Positions 1-12,200 of a stretch of 64,000 nucleotides of DNA are shown piece after piece; position 1 is the first letter of the stretch, and each line of letters opens with the position of its first letter. This stretch comes from Lichenostomus cassidix (Eukaryota; Chordata; Aves; Passeriformes; Meliphagidae). The position numbers and the translations under genes are program-made. Below the pieces are notes generated by a model. That model did no database searches and was not told the DNA's origin. It saw only the letters and a program-made list of their open reading frames with translations. The stretch is taken from assembly GCA_008360975.2 (NCBI GenBank), contig CM039182.1:14666324-14730323 (forward strand), given 5' to 3'.

Positions 1-1935
1 CCACAGAATAGTTTGAGTTGGATGGGACCTTTAAAGGTCATTTAGTCCAAACCTCCTGCATCTTCAACTGGATCAGGTTGCTCAGAGTCCCATCCAACAT
101 CACCCTGAATGCTTCCAGGGATGAGGCATCTACCTCCTTTCTGGACAACCTGTGCCAGTTTTTCACCATCCTTCTTGTAAAAAGTTTCTTCCTTATATCT
201 AATATCAATCTACCCTCTTTTAGTTTAAAACCATTCCTCCTTGTCCTGCTGGAAAGGAGGAATGCCCCTGTTAAAAAGTCTGTCCCAGTCTTATAATCAC
301 CTTCTGCAGACCTGAAAGGCTGAAATCAGGTCTCCCTGGAGCCTTCTCTTTTCCAAGCTGAACAGCCTCAACTCTAAGCCTTTCCTCAGAGGAGAGGTGC
401 TCCATCCCTCTGATTATTTTTGTGGCTCTGCTCTAGACTTACTCCAACAGATCCATGTCTTTCCTGTGCTGAGGGCTACAGAGCTATAGCTGCAATATTC
501 CAGGTAGGATCTCATGAGAGTGGAGTAGAAAGGGGCAGAATCACCTCTCTTGACCTGCTGACCACGATCCTTTTGATGTGGCCCAGAACACATTTGGCTT
601 TCTGGGCTGCAGGTGCTCATTGCCAGCTCATATCCAGCCCCTCATCCACCAGTTCCCCAAAGTTCTTGGCAGAGCTGCTCTCAATCCCTTCATCCCCCAG
701 CCTGTACCGACTGACTTGCCCCAGCCCAGGTGCAGAACTTTGCACTTGGCCTTAACAAACCCCTCATAAGACTCCCATGAACCCGCTTCTTGAGCTTGTC
801 CATGTCCCCCTGGATGATATCCCATCCTTCAGGAGTGTCAACTGCACCACTCAGCTTGGTGTCATCTGCAAAGCTGCTGGGGGTGCACTCAGTCCCCTTG
901 TGTCACTGAGGAATAAATGAAATAACACTGGTCCCCATACAGACCCTTAAGGACACCACTTGTCACTGATGTCCACCAGGACTCTGAGCTGTTGACCACA
1001 ACTCCCTGGGTACAACTGTCCAACCAACTCCTCATCTACCCGACAGTCTATCCCTATCTCTTCAATTTAGAGAAGGATGTTGTGGGGGACTCTGTAGAAG
1101 GCCTTGCAGGAGCACAGAGACATCCATAGGCTCCCTTTGTCCAGTGATGTAGTCACTCAACCACAGAAGGCCCCTAGGCTGGTCAGACAGGACTTGCTTT
1201 GGTGAAGCCATGCTGGCTGTCTCAAATCACCTCCCTTCCTCCATGTACCTTAGCATAGCTTCTAGGAGGATCTGTTCCATGATCTTCCCAGGCACAGAGG
1301 TGAGGCTGACAGGGCAGCAGTTTCCAGTATCCTCCTTTCTACCCTTTTCAAAGATGGGTGCAATGTTTCCCTTTTTCCAGTCACTTGGGCCTTCACCTGA
1401 CTGCTCAGATATCATGGAGATATATCAGCCAATTCCCTCAGGACTCTGGGATAAATCTCACTGGGTTCTATAGACTTATTTTGTTCAGTTTCCTCAGGTA
1501 GTCATGAACATGATCTTTTCTTATAGTGGGAGGGACTTTCCCTCCCCAGTCACCATCCTGCTGTCCACCCACTCAAGAGGTGTGGAAAGAGATTGCCATT
1601 GAAGACTGAGGCAAAAAAGTAGTTGAGCCTTCTCCTTGTCCATTGCTACCAGTTTTGCTTTGACCTTCCATTTCCAGCTAATATACCTGTAGAAGTCCTT
1701 GCTATGCTTTGCATCCCTTGCCAAGTTCAGCTCCAGCTTCACCTTGGCCTTCCTAACCCCATCTCTACACAGCTGGGCATTGTCCCTATACTCTTGCCAA
1801 AACACCTGTCTCTGCTCACTGACTCTGCATTTGCTTCTTCTCTTCAATAATCCATGTTGGTGTCTTTCCTTCTGTTCCCAATTTAGTACACCAGGGGATT
1901 TAGAGCTCTTGGGCTTAATGGAAAGCATAAATGGT
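1..1935 (-). mobile_element. CR1 LINE, 5'-truncated, reverse-transcriptase region plus 3' end
   Basis: Chicken-repeat-1 family non-LTR retrotransposon. The left end, read on the minus strand, finishes in the typical CR1 3' terminus (GGACCTTTAAAGGTC-like stretch, then the CACAGAAT-type end). The minus-strand frame at 1227-1415 encodes a CR1 reverse-transcriptase segment ([36 protein letters not shown]). The frame at 1521-1928 encodes the preceding part of ORF2. Frames at 414-825 cover the distal part. Coding is split among frames with stops, so the copy is dead. It lacks the 5' UTR, ORF1 and the endonuclease, which is usual for 5'-truncated CR1 insertions. It lies about 1 kb downstream of an SVIL exon, in an SVIL intron and in the gene's own orientation. 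The right boundary is approximate; the left end coincides with the window edge. Confidence 0.92.
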
Positions 1936-2963
1936 TGAGTTTATACCACTTATCTCAGTTTCTTAGAAACAGTCAACACTGTTGCATTATGTCAACAACT
2001 GCTCAGCATGATGCAGGTAAGTTTAAAATTAAGTCCTCACCATAATTTACATCATTTTTAGTTCCAATATTTTAACTTAAGTTTTTACAGTTATTATTTT
2101 CTATCCATCCACCTACCTAGAAATTAAAGACTCGCACTTAGAGGAAAATCACACTTTTAAAAAATTCTTAGTCACCAAAAGAATTTGACAGAGCTTCTAC
2201 ACTATTCTGTAAAATTATAATGTTAAATTAATGAAGACTATTTTTTTCCTTTTGGAACAATCTGGTTACCATGTTACAGTAGTAAATTTGTCAAATCTGA
2301 AGCAATTCAGCATGGAATTTTAACTCTCTCCTCTGCCCCTTCACACACACTTATGGCCTGATATTATCTGAAAGATTGACTATCACAGTTCAAAAGGGTT
2401 TTTACACTGTCACATCAGGAAAACAAATCAACTATTATTTCAACTGACCCAAGACACTCTTCAGCTTTTAAGTCTGAAAACTCTTTTATTTTGGCAGAAG
2501 CCATCATAAAGATAAAAAAATCTTCACTGAGAAACAGCTTGCCTCTACTTGGAAGCTCCCAGCAAACAATTACAAGATACAGAAGAGAAAAAGTTGAAGA
2601 TTTGGTCCCTAACAGGTTATTAAAAAAACTAAAAACCAAACCCAAGCAGATTTAGGACCATTACTCCTTCAATTTCTAGTTTTTGTCCTCCTCGTAAAGG
2701 GCCTAATTTTAGCGAAAGTTCTAAAAATATAAAGTGAAACCAAGGACATAGCTAATTAGAGAAATATATAGCCACTTCCTTGTATCAGAAACACACTGTG
2801 ATACAATAAGACCAACTAATCCAGCTTGAGTCATCCAAAGCAACTAAATATATTCTTCAAGGGTAATAAATACATTCTCACAAACACTGTAGATACTGAT
2901 GCAAAAGATGATTAAGATAAAGGAATCAATCTACAGCAAAAAAAAAATAAACATCATGCTTAC
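1936..2963. other. SVIL: SVIL intron (partial), 3' of exon 2964-3627
   Basis: Unique AT-rich sequence between the donor of the 2964-3627 exon and the CR1 element. Frames here are short and unlike protein. An A-run lies at about 2939-2948 next to the donor. I see no further exon; the next SVIL coding exon must lie beyond position 1. Confidence 0.7.
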
Positions 2964-3627
2964 CTTTGTCTGGTGTTACTGTGCAAGGGCTGGTCATTCT
3001 GCAGGTGGGTCGGTGAGGCTGCCCGCTTTGGTGAAGAGAGGGACTCTTGGGGGGTTTGCTTTGGTGATATTGGCACTTCATTATAGCAGGAAGATTCTCG
3101 TCCAGAAAGTGAGACAGAACTATCCAAGGCTGCTGAAGGGTCAGAAGCCTGTCTAATGGCACTGTCATCATCTGCCTTTCTAGCACGCTTTTCATTGGAG
3201 AGGTCATCTTTATCTTCATGGCTGGAGTACTCTCTGGAATCAGAAATCACACTCTTTGACGCCTTTGTCTCAGTCCTGGACAAATAGAGGGTGCCATAGT
3301 CCTTGTTTTCATCATCTTGCCTTTCACTTTTCACTCCCTTTCTCTCCACGCTGTCGGGATCTTTCCTTGCCCGCGTATATCTGGATGAGTAGTCAGAATC
3401 CAAATCAGAATCAAGAGATAATCCATACTTTTCTGCCAGCTGGCGTCGCCTCTCTGCCTTGTACCTAGCTATTCTCTCTGCTTTTGACTCTAGTTCCTGG
3501 ACATCCATGTTTGCTGTACTGTACAAGGGCTCTGGATTACCTCCTGTGATTTCTGCTCGGTATCTGGATGATCGGGGTTGTTTCTCTACAGAAGAATCTG
3601 AAGTTTCCTCCTCTTCATTTGATCTTC
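2964..3627 (-). CDS. SVIL: Supervillin, N-terminal exon (664 nt)
   Basis: Large N-terminal coding exon of supervillin, a membrane-associated actin- and myosin-II-binding protein of the villin/gelsolin superfamily. It begins after CGACAG and ends ACAAAG|gtaagc. Phase: two bases complete a Gly codon, then 220 codons, then AG of a split codon. Diagnostic stretches are RSNEEEETSDSS and SKAERIARYKAERRRQLAEK, which match the vertebrate SVIL N-terminus. The rest is a polar, Ser/Asp/Lys-rich, probably disordered region with proline-directed Ser motifs (ISPKQTP, LSSPKR) and basic clusters (NEKRARK). In mammals the first roughly 170 residues bind myosin II and the adjoining region binds F-actin. The gelsolin repeats and villin headpiece are encoded outside the window. 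The frame at 2960-3694 overruns the acceptor and continues past the donor, so the exon limits come from the splice sites. Confidence 0.96.
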
Positions 3628-4049
3628 CTGTCGAAAGTAGAACATATATGAGCAAGTCCTTCCCAAAACTCCAAGTACCCCACCCACCACTCAAACTGAG
3701 TCAACTAAAAGCTTTCCATTATCTTACAAATCAAAGTGACTGCACAGACACATTATATTTTTGCACTTTTGTCTCCAAAAGCACATACAAAAAATTAAGA
3801 AATGAGTATTAGTAACAATTCTTTAATAAGTAATAGTTCTCAAATCAAACAGTTATTTTAAAGCAATAAGAATAATCAACCTTTTTCAAATAAGACAATT
3901 GGAGATTTAAAAGGCAAATTAAAAAAAACCCAAACAAACAACCTGACATAGATATTCTTTAGAAATCTTCTCTAGGCACTGCATAACTGATAGTGCAGCA
4001 AACATGAAGTAATTCAGCAGTGCAAGACTGACTGACATGTGCTACTTAC
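3628..4049 (-). other. SVIL: SVIL intron (422 nt)
   Basis: Short intron between the 4050-4201 and 2964-3627 exons. It begins gtaagt and ends in a pyrimidine-containing CGACAG acceptor. It is AT-rich, and I see no repeat or further exon in it. Confidence 0.9.
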
Positions 4050-4201
4050 CTAAATGGGGGCTGTACGGGTCAGTTGCCCGCATATATCTTGGTGTGTCTT
4101 CCTCTAGCAAACGGTGTGTGACTGATCCTGGGCAGTTTTGTAGAAGCATAGGTTGTGTATCATTTTCAATTCCCTCTAAGCGCCTAGCTATTCTTTCTTT
4201 T
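4050..4201 (-). CDS. SVIL: Supervillin, exon carrying residues just after the conventional start
   Basis: This 152-nt exon lies between ATTTTTCAG and TTTAG|gtaagt. It supplies the last base of an Arg codon, 50 codons, and the first base of a Gly codon. The product reads [14 protein letters not shown], then a stretch including [15 protein letters not shown] and ending near PHLG. This is the almost invariant start of vertebrate supervillin (human: [13 protein letters not shown]..., [12 protein letters not shown] from general knowledge of the family). The first helix is basic and repeats the pattern of SKAERIARYKAERRR in the next exon. In mammals this segment lies within the myosin-II-binding part of the protein. 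Phase joins exactly to 4326-4377 upstream and 2964-3627 downstream. Confidence 0.96.
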
Positions 4202-4325
4202 CTGAAAAATATGCGAAAAATGTGAAAACAGGCATCTTGAAGATTCACAGGGAGAGTTTCTATGAGGAGGTAACAAAACGAGCAGTGTGTTTTGTTTTAC
4301 AGACCAAAGACTTTTTTTCTTTTAC
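4202..4325 (-). other. SVIL: SVIL intron (124 nt)
   Basis: Very short intron with donor AAG|gtaaaa and acceptor ATTTTTCAG. At 124 nt it is the smallest intron in the window. Confidence 0.9.
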
Positions 4326-4377
4326 CTTTTCATTTCCAAAAAATCTCGGTTGTTTGGTTCAAAGAGTTTTCTTAATT
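4326..4377 (-). CDS. SVIL: Supervillin exon with the conventional start codon, open upstream of it
   Basis: A 52-nt exon between TCTCAGTTTCAG and ATGAAAAG|gtaaaa. The ATG at 4333-4331 followed by AAA AG, with A from the next exon, gives MKR, the accepted supervillin N-terminus. The ATG has G at -3 (GAAATG). The 44 nt before it have no stop: two bases of a split codon, then LRKLFEPNNRDFLE. Those residues look like real protein, being charged and helix-compatible, and they run straight into [10 protein letters not shown]. Incoming phase is 1 (one base supplied by the exon before), which the 9204-9295 exon satisfies with a G to give Glu. Whether the upstream part is translated depends on the transcript. 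In a transcript from an internal promoter it would be 5' UTR. Confidence 0.92.
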
Positions 4378-7300
4378 CTGAAACTGAGACAACAAAAGAT
4401 TATGTAGTTTTTAAGACAGTAAGTTTAAGAAACTTGCTAAAAATGCTTTAGAATAAGAAGGAACAGTCAAATAAAGTTCAGAGGTTTGAAATAGCTTTTG
4501 TCAGGAAATGAGCATTTTCCTCGTTTTCCTGGTTTATTTAGGCTGTGCTGTTGAAAGTGCACTAGGCACATAGGTGTGACCACCAAGTAGTCCTCCCCTC
4601 CATGTACTTCCAGGATGATCTCAAATCTGCTATGCCATCTAGCAGTTTTCAGGATCTAGTATATACTGGACAAGTCCTATTTTGATTAGCTAAGGTCAAG
4701 CATACATACTCTAGTAACACATTTCAAAACCAGTTAGTATGGAAATTCTGTTTACCCTGTCTACCCTCCCCTACTCCCAAAGGTCAGGGACTGACTATGT
4801 TTAAAGGGAAGCAGTGTCCCCTATTCCTTACTTTCCTCCACACCCTTATATTGACCAAGAATTCCAGTGAATTCCCAAGAATTTCCAAGAAACCCAGTGA
4901 CTCACTGCTGAAGTGAAAATTACTGTGCACCATCATGATATTCCTGCATGGTTAATCACTTTCTATTTTGCAAATATAAGGGAATAACTTTCCCTTATAG
5001 TTTTAATTGGACACACTTTCATCCTCTTCCCCTACACTCTTTGCTGGTGTTAAGTGCTAGCAGACAGCTGCACAGTCCACAAAGCAGCAGTGAACTGGGA
5101 TGAGGCATGATGGATGAAGTAATCCCTATATATACACACACAAGTGCATGTGCAAACCACTGGAGCAGTGAGTGCTGCACAAATAAGTGCTGTGTGACTT
5201 CTTACCACCAGGAAGAGAAACTGTCCAGGCTGTCAAGGGAAGCAGTGGACTGGGCTGGGGGTGTGCCCAACATACAGACAGGCACATCCACACCCCCCCC
5301 CCGTATTGCTGCCTTGGCAAACATGTGGTGCTGAAAGCTGTGTGCACCTATTCTGAGCCAATGCACCTCTGGCATTCTAGAGGGATCAAAAGCTAGAGCA
5401 AGCCAAAGTCTAAGCCTGGTAAACTGGCCAGATTGCCACCAGAGGCACCTGATGAGTCAGGAGTGTCTAGTAGACACTGTTCCACTGCAGAGGTAAATCT
5501 ATCAGCTCTTTTTTCTTGCTAAGTATCTAGAGCATTTCATTGCTCTAGATACTTAGAAGATAAACATTATTGAAACACCACCCTTTTAAAGGTCAGATGC
5601 ACCTTTCTTCCCTTCCCTCTCCTGCAGGAACCTACATGCATGGCTTGGTCAGGGTTCCAGCTCAGCTGACTCATCCAGGAAGTTTGCTGTAGTCAATACC
5701 AGTGCTCATACCTCACAAATAACTATTGACATTGCCTGTCATATCAACCTGACACGCTGAAAAGCCTGAAAGTAGGACGACAGATAAAATGTGCTGGATC
5801 AGCAAGAGTGAACACATTCTGATCCTGAACCAACACCAAAGCAAAGATGAGCCCTTATGTTGTGTTTTCACAGACTTTCCTCTCAATGCATGAACAGTTT
5901 CCATTGTAGCCCTGCCTACTCAAGCTGTGCTAGCAGTGGACCTGTATGAAACAGAGAACTTACCCAATTGAAACCAGCCTTCATTTCAGATCCACGCCAA
6001 AGGAAATGATTTCTCATAAATACTTAGCTCTCACCTCCCCAGGTTTGCTTCTATTTAATTATGTTCCATCAGCTATTAAGTTTTTCTGTTCCATCTGTTG
6101 GCCATGTATACCTAACATTTTCTTTTGTCAAAACAAAACCCCATAATTGTCTGTCTTCAGACAAGTCAAAGGCCTCTGGAGCTCACAGTTAGTCAAACCA
6201 GACTCCATCCAAATCCTGATCCACCTTTTTTCCCTAGTCACCAGTTTATACAGTCACCAAAACCATAATCAGAGAACAGGTCTTATACACAGCTTTAGTA
6301 AAGCTCTAAATAATAGCTTCATTAATTAGCAAGTCTTCTTTCCCCCCACCCCCAGAAAAGGAAACTTGACTATAAGTTGTCCACATACAAGAAATGTGGA
6401 ACATCCAAAGAACTCCCAAAGCATTAGCTCAACACCCTCTTGCTACACGCTAGCTGAAGTTCCAGAGATTCTACCATCACTTTGCAGTCCTAAAAAGAGC
6501 ACTGATCTCATGAAAAATGTCTCCAACACCTTCCCAAACAACATGGGACAAGAATAGCATGGGACTACTCTATGCTGCCTTACACTTTTTCCAAGCTTGA
6601 GATTACAGAAGTAATTTCAGCTAGGTTGGCCAACATCTGCAGAATTTTTTTGTGAAAGCAGTTCCAGCAATATTCTTCTTTTGGTGAGGTGGGAAAGAAA
6701 AGCACACAAAAAGCAAAACCAAAAGAAGATAAAATGCAGAAAGTCTTCTACTCTACTGGTTTCTTTTTGATGAGTAAAATATTTCACTTAAAAACATGAA
6801 AACCAGTTGGAGACATTTCACTCCCAAGGACACTGGTTGGCCCTTGCAAACATAGGTGATCAGGTTCCTCCTTTTTAAGTCTGCAATTTGAATATGCTGG
6901 TGCCACTTCCCATCTCTTCACAGGATGTTTTCCCATCACAAACAACACCATGGCAGCACTAAAGAATAGCAACACTTCTGCCTAAATGGTAGCACAAAGA
7001 TCTGATTCAGCACACACGAAAAGACTAAGAAGCTTAAAATAATTAATTTCACGGTAAAAGCTCCTTATCTAGATTACTTCATGGCAACACACTTTGTAAG
7101 CACTGCTGGTCAGTTAAGGGCAAGGGGAAGAACAGCCACGGTTCAGTCACAGCCCTGAACTTGAGGGTTTATTTTAGGATGTTGAGCAGAATGCTATCAT
7201 AGGATACCCTCTAAGGTAAACAGCCAAGAGGCATCTTAATTTTGGTAACTGTAGACCTTCAAACCAAAATTTACCTTAGAACACCAGTATTTAGGAAAAA

Positions 7301-9203
7301 TGGTACTGTTCCATGTTTTGTCCCAGAATAAAAAACAAAAAGTACATTTACAGTGCACCTTATATTTTAAAAACTCCTCAAATTAAGGTGAAATATTACT
7401 TACAGAAATATATATTCATAGAACTATTTTAGAAACGTGCTACAGAATATAAACATGTTTATGCTGAAAGCCCTCTTTGACAGCTGCAGAGGGAAAATGT
7501 GAATGAAGTTGCAGCAATGTGACAGCAGTTTCCATTTTACAAAACAGAAGTTGTAACAACTCAATTAAGCCTTCAAAAAATTCATAATAAGAGAGCGAGC
7601 ACGTACATTTGTGAAGCCTAGATAGACACGGATCAAAAGGTTACCTGCCAGGGAATTAATTTCTCAGAGATGGTAAATAACCATTGCAACACAGATACAT
7701 ACATTTTCATTCTGAGGAAAATTTAACACAGTAGCAATGTCTACCAGGCTCATTCCTGCTTCTTCCTCTCCACAACTGGAAAGCTGATAGTCTTAAAACT
7801 AGGCTGGAGAAGCATTTATCTTCTGTTTATACCAGCAAAGGTTTATTGACATGTTCAATGCCCAGCTGCAGACCTCAGTTCAGACTGTATCAGTTGAAAA
7901 GCAAACATATTCCTTCAGTTTCTCAATATGTACAAATCTGGGTCAAAGTTAGGCTCTAGAAAGGACAAATAACCTGGATTTTCAAAAAGCTCTTTACTTC
8001 AAGTAGTTCCCTCAGAATGAAACCAAAAGCTCCCACTGCTGTTTAAGTCCAGTACACACCCAGTATGATGCCTCTATTATGAGAATATTTTTTTGAAAAA
8101 CAGAAACACTCTGGAATAGAAATTAGTTCACTGAGAGGCAACTTACAGATAAGGTTTCTCAAGTGGAGAATCAATTAACTTGCTGGCCACATGATTGTAA
8201 GGCTAAGTGTGAGGAATAATGAGGGACTCTGCATTTTACTGTCTGGTGCTCTCAGCAAGTCTGTGTTGTATAAAGACATATCACTCTATTCCATCATTCT
8301 GCCAACAAAGTTTCTTTCTGAACATCTGTAATGATTATATTTAAAAGCAAGCATGTTGCTTAAATAACACTTAAATGTTATGCGGAAGAAGTGCTCCTGT
8401 CTAGAGGAACTCTGCAACAAATAGCATTAAAAGAGCAAGCCAGTTCCTTTACGTTGGGATTAGAGCATTTAGCCTTGTCTGAAAAGGGTAAATATCACCA
8501 GAACATACACACACAAAATTTTAATCAAAGTTCTGAAGTCCACAACATCCTTGACTGATGGAAACATCTTTGTGCCAGTTGCACATAGTTCTTCAGTCAA
8601 ATGTCACCCTTTATGGGTCAAACAGATTGTGATTTTCTCTAAATAATTCAAGAGAGTTAAATTCTTGCCTCTACCTCAACAATGTCAAATAATAAAGATG
8701 GAAGTGCTGTTTTCTTCAGAGGTTATTCAGACTAAGATAGAAATTTGGAACAAAAAAACCTAAAAAAACCCCACAAACAAAACTCCATATGTACTGCAGG
8801 CCCTTTAGCATGCAAGACAAAAGACTCGAGTTGGTTAGTTGGTCAGTTGGTCATGCCAACCACCAAAGGGGCCTCGAAAGAGCCATGGCTCTTAACAAGT
8901 CAAGTTAATACTTTTGAACTCAGGATTAATCAAACTGTACAAAGAATCTCTGAAGTTTTGAATTTCAACTACTAACCTACTGAAACCAGGAAAACAAAGC
9001 TGAACTTTATAAAGCAGGGATGTAGCAAGGCCTTGTAAAAGAGCATTGTGGTTCATCCTGTTTCATACTTCACAGGGGAAAGAAAGCTCATTTACAAAAC
9101 ATCTGTGCCTAAGTGATTTTAACTATGCCTTGTACTTGTATAGACTAAACTTCATGAGCTGTTAAATTACTGTTTGTGCTCATAATGTGTCTCCCTTACC
9201 TAC
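4378..9203 (-). other. SVIL: SVIL intron (4.8 kb)
   Basis: AT-rich unique sequence between the 9204-9295 and 4326-4377 exons. It holds a perfect 16-bp hairpin at 5519-5556, a 10-base C run at 5293-5302 and short A-rich tracts near 8750-8780. The open frames are short and have no recognisable protein content. Confidence 0.75.
5519..5556. repeat. Perfect 16-bp inverted repeat with 6-nt loop
   Basis: The left arm CTAAGTATCTAGAGCA (5519-5534) is followed by the loop TTTCAT and the exact reverse complement TGCTCTAGATACTTAG (5541-5556). Pairing stops on both sides of the arms. It is too short for a microRNA precursor of usual size. No mobile element is recognisable around it. Confidence 0.9.
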
Positions 9204-9295
9204 CTTTCGGAAGTACTGCTAAGAGATTAGCATCAATATCCTTTGTGCTGTTCGCAAGTTCTTCTTTATCTTCAAATGAGAACTCCTTCTGGAAA
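9204..9295 (-). CDS. SVIL: Candidate upstream SVIL coding exon (92 nt), N-terminal extension
   Basis: Acceptor GTTGCTTTCAG and donor CCGAAAG|gtaggt bound 92 nt. In the frame that joins SVIL it encodes 30 codons, including FQKEFSFEDKEELANS and a segment ending LLAVLPK. The final G joins AA of exon 4326-4377 to make Glu, giving LPKELRKLFEPNNRD across the junction. The composition is protein-like: acidic and helical, with a hydrophobic end, and free of stops. An alternative acceptor 7 nt further in (TTTCCAG, exon start 9288) would give phase 0, but only the longer form fits the exon at 14361-14427. I recognise no domain. Membership in SVIL is inferred from phase and continuity; the known human protein starts further downstream. 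Confidence 0.8.
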
Positions 9296-12200
9296 CTGAA
9301 AGCAACATCTGTTTTACAGAACTGTGGATGTCTCTGCTACAAATCAAATAAAGCCAAGACACAACCAATTTGCTGCAAGATAGTTTAACAGAGATACCAA
9401 AGAAAATATTTTCCATAAGAATGAGCTAAGAAATAACCCAAAGAAACTCAGAAAGCCAAACCTAACATAATTTGAAACTTGTTTGGAACTGACTGTGACA
9501 CATTTTTGCATTAAATTACTGACTGGAGACTGCCTTCAAAATGCTCTACTAAATAATTACATTTAAAATAACCTATATTGAATGGTTCTTCATAAATATT
9601 AAAACATATGTCATCAAATGCAGTACGGCATGTACACTCCACCTAGAAGCCTTCTGCACGACTACCCTGTTGCTGTTACTGCACTGTTCTCTGGATCTTA
9701 CATGGTTTATAATATGCTAACATGAGTATCAGACCATTTAATTTTACACCATGTCTTTTCAAAGCAGGCAAAAGGCCCATTTAGATGAAATAAATTATTT
9801 CTTTAAATATCTTCATTAAATATACAATTTTTAATTGCAAAATGTAGGTGTCCTCATGGTCTACAGTAGATACTAACTCTCTTTCTTGAAAGAGACTTTC
9901 TTGAAGGAAGTGTTCCTCCTCATAAGCAAGAATTTTTTCTTAAAATTTTAAAAATAGGGAGCAAACGACTATATTCTGCCATTGTGACTTCTAAACTATC
10001 CCAGCTGGGCATAAGAAGTTTACTAAAACCTTTAGTAAACTGTGTAGACAGGTGTAACAGATACAAATCCTCACAGTGATGCCAGGTTCTTCATTTTGTC
10101 ACTGTAGTGATGTGCCATACGATTTAATGTCATTCTGATAAGAAAAACTGCACAGTCTTACTGTTGGAAAGTCCTTCCTTAGGACAGATTTTAAATGGCT
10201 TTTCTTTTTCCCCAAGGGTATGAATTCTGTACTCGCTATTTCTGAAGAACAATTCTCATTGAAAAGAGCTTTAATATATATTGACTAATAATATTTTTCA
10301 TAACTATATGCTTTTTATTGTCTATAAATAACATTCCTTTTGAAGATATTGAGGGGAAGAATAAAACCCTTGAAATGACAATGAAGAAACTGGGCTGTGT
10401 CACAACCAGGCACAATGCCACCTGCTGCAAATTGTCTCCAACAACTGCACTTAGAGAAATGATTCCAGGTGCTGCCAAGAAAAGCAATGTTAGCCACTAC
10501 AGAAAATAGCAAATAGAAGATGAAGAGCTGCAATAAGCTGTCCATTAGAGAGAACTATGTATCCTTACAGGGCAAACACACTGTAATTGAACTAAACAAA
10601 AATCAAAACACAATGAAAAAATGGCACACAGCAGCAAATGGATCCATGTGTCATCTGAGACTGGGCAGAGACTCAAGAGAGCTAACTGCATGTTTCTCTA
10701 TGTCTAACCCCACATTGCCAATGCTTGTGATTCTTACTAGTCTCACAGTATGTTATTTTCTTACAGACTCGTCTTCTGGAGAATCCCAGATGGAGAGATA
10801 CCCAGTTCCCATTTGAAAGCAGTTTCTACTCCTTTTAGCTGAGGATGAGTTTGAAAAATGCAAATAATATTGGTCTAAGGCTATAAACCAAGCCCAAATT
10901 TACTCTGCCAAATCAACTTAATTACTTAAGACAAAAGTGCTGCAGAATCCAGCTCATGACTTTTGAATATTTGGGCTTTATTTAGCAGTATCTCCACTTG
11001 CTTCTGTAATGCCTGTGACAGTGCAGCACCTTAAGTTTCCCCAAATTAGGGACTTTGTACAGGAAAACATTCACTCAAACAGCAAAATCCTTGTTTCAAT
11101 TAACTGTGCATAAACACCTACCATAATGCCTAATTCCCACATGAATTTCCAAGAGTAAAGTCACAGATTCAGGATTGGCACTAGCCTCCTGGTTCTAAAA
11201 ACAACTGTATTATTGGATTGCTTGTAAACTAGTTACATTCCCTCCTGCTCATCCCTCCAGGGAGTTCCAGGGACTTTGAAGGCAGAGGTCCTTTAAACCC
11301 TGTTAAATGTCTTTCACTGGGTTTCCATCCATTTGTTCTCCTGCCATTGTTGTCATTTACCTTGCTTATTTTTCTTAACAGAGGTTATCTACATGAACTC
11401 AACTTCCTCAAGACAGACTCTCCATTTCTTTATCTGTAAAAATGTTCTTTACTTACTCCAGTTTTAAGTAATCTTTTTTGTATATAGTGACCAGAACTGG
11501 GTAGTCTTGATTCCAGACTTGGGTCTTAGCAATATCTTATGAAAATAGGATTTTTAATAGAAAAAGCATTATTATATGACTAGCTAGCTGCATGCTGGGA
11601 TCTATAACATATTTGCCTTTTTACATATACACTATGTTGCTCAATCCTGCATGAGAAACTAATATGCAAAGGCTTTGCTTTCATCAGCTGCAAGTGACAG
11701 AAAAATTTATCAGCCCCCAATGCACCACTGTGCACTTAGTATTATTACATTACATCCTTTTTCTATTACTCCTCAAGGTCATCCAGTTCTTCCTGTATGT
11801 GAGCTCCCTCCTGCTTTGTACAGAGGGTGGCTTGCAACCTTTGCTCACTGGCAGATTTCATTAAAATTCCTTAAATAACCACAAACTTCCTAAGCTTAAC
11901 CCTCGCTGTGCAACACAGAATCACAGGTTATCTGCTTTGTCCAAGTCCCTTCATAATTTCCCTTATTTTCCCTCATTTTCCACTTCCCTCTGGACAGACT
12001 GTCAACCTTTACTGTTTATTTCTAAAAGATTACCAACTTTCATATACTATTTTATCCACAATTTAGGAGTTCTATCTCTTCAGATGTTTTTCTGCTCTGT
12101 CTTGCTAAGCTGCAGGTGGGATTGCTTGTTTTAAATGTTTGCACATGAGAAAAACAAAATGTTTTAATCCAATGTATAATTACATTGCTTTCCCATGCAC

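Noticed and set aside
1..1935. A functional reverse transcriptase gene
   Set aside because: It is a 5'-truncated CR1 copy whose coding is broken into several frames by stops.
5519..5556. A microRNA precursor
   Set aside because: A stem of 16 bp with no extension is too short for the usual 22-nt product and flanking stem.
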